NCBI GenBank assembly: GCA_029287395.1
Contig: JARFRF010000100.1
Location: forward strand, 1 to 42,586
DNA from: Methyloceanibacter sp.
Lineage (GTDB): Bacteria; Pseudomonadota; Alphaproteobacteria; Rhizobiales; Methyloligellaceae
Reading direction: 5' to 3'
Length of the DNA: 42,586 bases
The position numbers and the translations under genes are program-made. The notes under the pieces were generated by a model. That model worked only from the letters and a program-made list of their open reading frames with translations, did no database searches and was not told the origin of the DNA. How positions within the stretch are numbered: position 1 is the first letter of the stretch; every line of letters starts with the position of its first letter. Positions 39,048 through 42,586 of this stretch are shown piece after piece.

Positions 39048-39209
39048 TCGCTATAGCTTTCAATTCATCACGGACTTTGCGTTGTTCCGAGACTGACGAA
39101 CGGCTTCGCCAAGCGGCTGGTATCGGGTCTCGCAGCAGACAAAGGGTCGTGTGCCTCCAGAATGTTGTTCCCTATCGCGCCCGTCTGCCGGGCTATCCCG
39201 AGGTAAACC

Positions 39210-40625
39210 ATGGCCGAGTTCGAATTCCCAGCAGATATGAAATGGGTCCCTGAAGGCAAGGGCACTGCTCATGGAGCGAACAACGCCGTGATCGAGGCGC
39301 TTCGGCAACTCATCAGAGCGAAGGACAAGAAGGCAGTCAGAAAGATCCTCCAGGGCTGGGCGCCAGAGGACATCATGGAACTGTTGGTGAAGCTGCCATT
39401 CAAGGCGGCACGCCGGTTGCTCGATATCCTGCCCGACCAAATCTCTTCACGGGTTCTTTCGGAGCTGCGACCACAGTATCGAGCCGCCATCACACGAGAC
39501 GAAACGGTAGAACGCCTTCGAGACTTGATCCTGCGGATGCCACCCGAGAAAGCGTTCGAGACGTTTCAAGACTTGCCTGATGATGTCCAAGACCGTCTTG
39601 GTCCGGATCTCAAGTCAATCGAACCGATCCAGGCATCCCGCAAGTTCAGCAAGGAGAGCGCTGGCGAGATTATGCAGCGACGCCACGTCGCGCTGGCGCC
39701 CGAGCGCACTGCCGCAGAGGCAGTCGCGGCACTTCAAGGGGCGTCCGACATGATCGGATCGGTCGATACGGTATTTGTGATCGACGCGGTAAATCGTCCG
39801 ATTGGCGCCTTTAAGCCCCGCGCGTTGCTGCTTGTGCCGCCCGACACACCACTCTCCAAAATAATGTCGCGTGATTTTCCTGTTGTTTCCTCAAGCACGG
39901 ACCAAGAAGAGGCTGCCCTCGCGGCAAGCGGCGCGGAGTTCAAGAGTCTGCCAGTCGTGGACAACGACGGAAAGCTTGTCGGGCAAATCACGACGAAAAT
40001 GCTGCAGCGTGTCATCGCGGAGGAAGCCGCGGAAGACATGCTCAAGCTGGGCGGGGTCAACGAAGACGCACGACCCACAGATTCTGTTCCCAAGATCGTC
40101 CGCAATCGGCTCCCATGGCTGCTCGCCGGTTTGGGCGGCGCAACGATAGCTGCGCTGATTATCGGATCGTTTGAGGAAGAGCTTGAGAAGGCAGCGATCT
40201 TGGCGGCCTTTATCCCCGTTGTCATGTCGATGGCGGGAAACGCAGGTCTTCAGGCATCAGTCGTTTCGGTTCAGGCTTTGGCAATGGGTTCGAACTGGCC
40301 GGGAGACCGACTGATCTACCGGTTTGGCCGGGAGCTTCTAGGGGCGATCTTGAACGGCGCGATAGCCGGCGCGATCCTCGCGAGCCTCATCTTTGCGGGC
40401 TCGCTCATCTTCGAGGTGGAAGACCCCACAAGTCTCGCATTGGCGACGTCGATGTCCCTGCTGACCGTCACAACGATTGCCGCAATAGTCGGATCTTTTG
40501 TGCCGCTGGCGCTAGATCGACTTGGGATCGATCCTGCGGCGGCGACTGGAGTCTTCATCACGACAAGCAATGACGTTGTCGGCGTTCTGGTTTACTTCCT
40601 CATGGCAAGCGCGTTCTATTTCTGA
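39210..40625 (+). CDS. mgtE: Magnesium transporter MgtE
   Basis: MgtE_N-like repeats, CBS pair (DTVFVIDAVNRPIGAF, LPVVDNDGKLVGQIT), TM AAFIPVVMSMAGNAGLQASVVSVQALA. Confidence 0.92.
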   Translation: MAEFEFPADMKWVPEGKGTAHGANNAVIEALRQLIRAKDKKAVRKILQGWAPEDIMELLVKLPFKAARRLLDILPDQISSRVLSELRPQYRAAITRDETVERLRDLILRMPPEKAFETFQDLPDDVQDRLGPDLKSIEPIQASRKFSKESAGEIMQRRHVALAPERTAAEAVAALQGASDMIGSVDTVFVIDAVNRPIGAFKPRALLLVPPDTPLSKIMSRDFPVVSSSTDQEEAALAASGAEFKSLPVVDNDGKLVGQITTKMLQRVIAEEAAEDMLKLGGVNEDARPTDSVPKIVRNRLPWLLAGLGGATIAALIIGSFEEELEKAAILAAFIPVVMSMAGNAGLQASVVSVQALAMGSNWPGDRLIYRFGRELLGAILNGAIAGAILASLIFAGSLIFEVEDPTSLALATSMSLLTVTTIAAIVGSFVPLALDRLGIDPAAATGVFITTSNDVVGVLVYFLMASAFYF

Positions 40626-40641
40626 ACGAGCTCAGGACAAT

Positions 40642-42132
40642 ATGCGCAACTTCTACGAATCGACCGTAAGGGGTCTTTACAGTCGAGCGGAAAGGGCTAG
40701 TAAGGGTTGGCTGTTTGAACGAGATCTGGGGACCATAATGGCGCGTTGGGTATTTCTCTGGCTGCTTTTTCTAGGCAGTTTTGCATTGTGCATTTCGCCG
40801 CAACCGTCATTTGCGCAGGACGCCGCTGCGCCACCGGCTGAAGCGGAAGTCCTTTTTCCTAGTCAGCTTACTGACCCTCAGGTGACGCTTGAGGATCTCG
40901 AACTCCTTACGGTGCCGCTGACCGTCGATCAGCTCAAAGCTCTCGCCGGAAAATGGCTCGACATTGTACAGAGCAAGACCGAGGAAGTCGTTGACACGCA
41001 AATTGCCGTGTCGAAGGCTAGCGGCGCGACCGCAGACGCGCAGCGGGAGAAACTCACCAAGCTTTACGCCGAGCGAAACGAGCTTTTCGATCGGTATGCC
41101 TCGGTCGTCAATGCCTGGGAAAAGAAGGGCGGCGATACAAAGGAGATCAAGGTCTATCGCGACTACCAGGATGCCATTTTCTTGGAGGAGACGCGCAAAG
41201 CGGACGCGCAGACGCTCATGTCCTGGGCCATGGACTGGCTCTCGAGTGAGGACGGCGGGATCGCATTGGCCAAGAATGTCGGGATCGTCCTCGTCTCATT
41301 CCTAGCGTTGTTGTTTGTTGCGCGAATGGTCCGAAAGATCGTCCGGCGTTGGATAGGTCATGTGCCGAATATCTCCGACCTGCTTCAAGCCTTCATCGTT
41401 GGCATCGTCTACTGGATCGTTCTGGCCGTTGGGTTGATGCTGGTGCTTTCCGGACTGGGCGTGGACGTTACACCGCTCTTTGCACTGTTCGGCGGCGCCT
41501 CTATCATCGCCGCGTTTGCTATGCAGGATTCACTCAGCAATCTGGCGGCGGGCCTAATGATCATGATCTATCGGCCATTCGATGTGGGGGACTACGTGGA
41601 CGTGGGTGGTGTTGCCGGGACGGTAAAGAGCACCAACATTGTCGCAACGACAGTTACGACGCCTGACAACCAAGTCATCGTTATTCCGAACAAGAATGTC
41701 TGGGGCAATGTGATCACCAACGTCACGGCAAGTGATACGCGCCGCGTGGATCTTGTCTTTGGTATTAGCTACGACGATTCAATTCCTGAGGCGCTCAAGG
41801 TGCTGGAGCAGGCGGTTGAGGCGCATCCGTTGGTCTTGAAGGACCCTGCGCCGGTTATTCGCGTGAACGAACTCGCTGACAGCTCGGTGAACCTCATTTG
41901 CCGTCCCTGGGTCAAAACGTCCGACTACTGGACCGTCTATTGGGATCTGATGCGTTACGTCAAAGAGCTATTCGATTCCGTGGGTATCTCGATCCCGTAT
42001 CCGCAACAGGATGTTCACTTTATTCCTGCCGATCCCACCAAGGTGACGCCACCTCCGGCCATCAAGAAGGCGCCTTCCTCCGGTAAGACATCGATATCTA
42101 AAGGTGACGAAGGTCGCGACGACGGCAAATAG
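40642..42132 (+). CDS. MscS family mechanosensitive ion channel
   Basis: TPLFALFGGASIIAAFAMQDSLSNLAAGLMIMIYRPFDVGDYVDVGGVAGTVKSTNIVATTVTTPDNQVIVIPNKNVWGNVITN. Start may instead be the ATG at 40738 (MARWVFLWLLFLGSFALC). Confidence 0.94.
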   Translation: MRNFYESTVRGLYSRAERASKGWLFERDLGTIMARWVFLWLLFLGSFALCISPQPSFAQDAAAPPAEAEVLFPSQLTDPQVTLEDLELLTVPLTVDQLKALAGKWLDIVQSKTEEVVDTQIAVSKASGATADAQREKLTKLYAERNELFDRYASVVNAWEKKGGDTKEIKVYRDYQDAIFLEETRKADAQTLMSWAMDWLSSEDGGIALAKNVGIVLVSFLALLFVARMVRKIVRRWIGHVPNISDLLQAFIVGIVYWIVLAVGLMLVLSGLGVDVTPLFALFGGASIIAAFAMQDSLSNLAAGLMIMIYRPFDVGDYVDVGGVAGTVKSTNIVATTVTTPDNQVIVIPNKNVWGNVITNVTASDTRRVDLVFGISYDDSIPEALKVLEQAVEAHPLVLKDPAPVIRVNELADSSVNLICRPWVKTSDYWTVYWDLMRYVKELFDSVGISIPYPQQDVHFIPADPTKVTPPPAIKKAPSSGKTSISKGDEGRDDGK

Positions 42133-42150
42133 TAACTAGGAGTCTTCCCC

Positions 42151-42474
42151 ATGCATAAGCGTCCCAAGTCCTTTGCAACCTGTGTCAGAACGCTAGCCGT
42201 CGCCTTGGCTCTGACTGTGCCTCTACCCACCGCTGCCATCGCGCAGGTTACAATCGATGTCGGTAAGATCACGTGCGACCAGTTCGCTCTGTTCAAGGTT
42301 TCCGATCCCGATACGATCGCTGTTTGGCTTCATGGCTACTACAGTGGCAAGGAGAACAATACCCTTGTCGAAGTCGAGAAGCTCAAAGCCAACGTCAAGA
42401 AGCTGCGCGACTATTGCCTGCAAAACCCTGATACGAATTTGCTGACTGCTGTCGAGACTTTAATGGGGGAGTAG
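42151..42474 (+). CDS. HdeA/HdeB-like periplasmic protein
   Basis: Signal peptide; VGKITCDQFALFKVSDPDTIAVWLHGYYSGKENNTLVEVEKLKANVKKLRDYCLQNP. Confidence 0.82.
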   Translation: MHKRPKSFATCVRTLAVALALTVPLPTAAIAQVTIDVGKITCDQFALFKVSDPDTIAVWLHGYYSGKENNTLVEVEKLKANVKKLRDYCLQNPDTNLLTAVETLMGE

Positions 42475-42586
42475 CCCGTTTCAGTGCGGGTGATCTGAGA
42501 GACGTCTCTTAGGGCCGGCGCCACCTTGGTATCGGAAGCAGACGGGGGTGCGGAAGCACAAACGGTATCGTGGTGATACAGATCGC

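Overview
The window looks like an ordinary chromosomal segment of an alphaproteobacterium, probably Hyphomicrobiales/Rhizobiales-like; that assignment comes from gene order and protein similarity by eye only. About 1-31 kb is a mostly conserved housekeeping backbone: tolC-like (5'-truncated), popZ, valS, ilvD, a Sel1-repeat gene, xthA and erpA (both minus), dgt, argS, a SPOR-domain gene, nagZ, scpA, scpB, an orphan ABC ATPase, tatABC, serS, surE, pcm, a LysM/M23 lipoprotein gene, a DUF815-type ATPase (minus), yajC, secD, secF, a squalene/phytoene-synthase-fold (NDUFAF6-like) gene and trmFO (minus). About 31.5-42.5 kb is a looser accessory stretch rich in membrane and envelope genes: an unrecognised 246-aa protein, a voltage-gated-like K+ channel with a C-terminal zinc ribbon, a GST, a small membrane protein, an Asp/Asn beta-hydroxylase-like membrane protein, an apparently frameshifted MoCo-carrier-like gene, a Gmad2 protein, a GlsB/YeaQ-like protein, a SleB-type hydrolase, several small membrane proteins or lipoproteins, MgtE, MscS and an HdeA/HdeB-like protein. 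I saw no rRNA, tRNA, CRISPR array, transposase or prophage. I do not see a convincing new multi-gene system. The best second-look signals are: (i) three copies of an ATTGGYTAA element filling the 50-nt divergent erpA/dgt gap; (ii) a long, structured ilvD leader with an unlisted V/L-rich 31-codon ORF; (iii) the channel/zinc-ribbon fusion; (iv) an inverted-repeat-dense gap upstream of the SleB gene; (v) the frameshifted MoCo-carrier-like gene.
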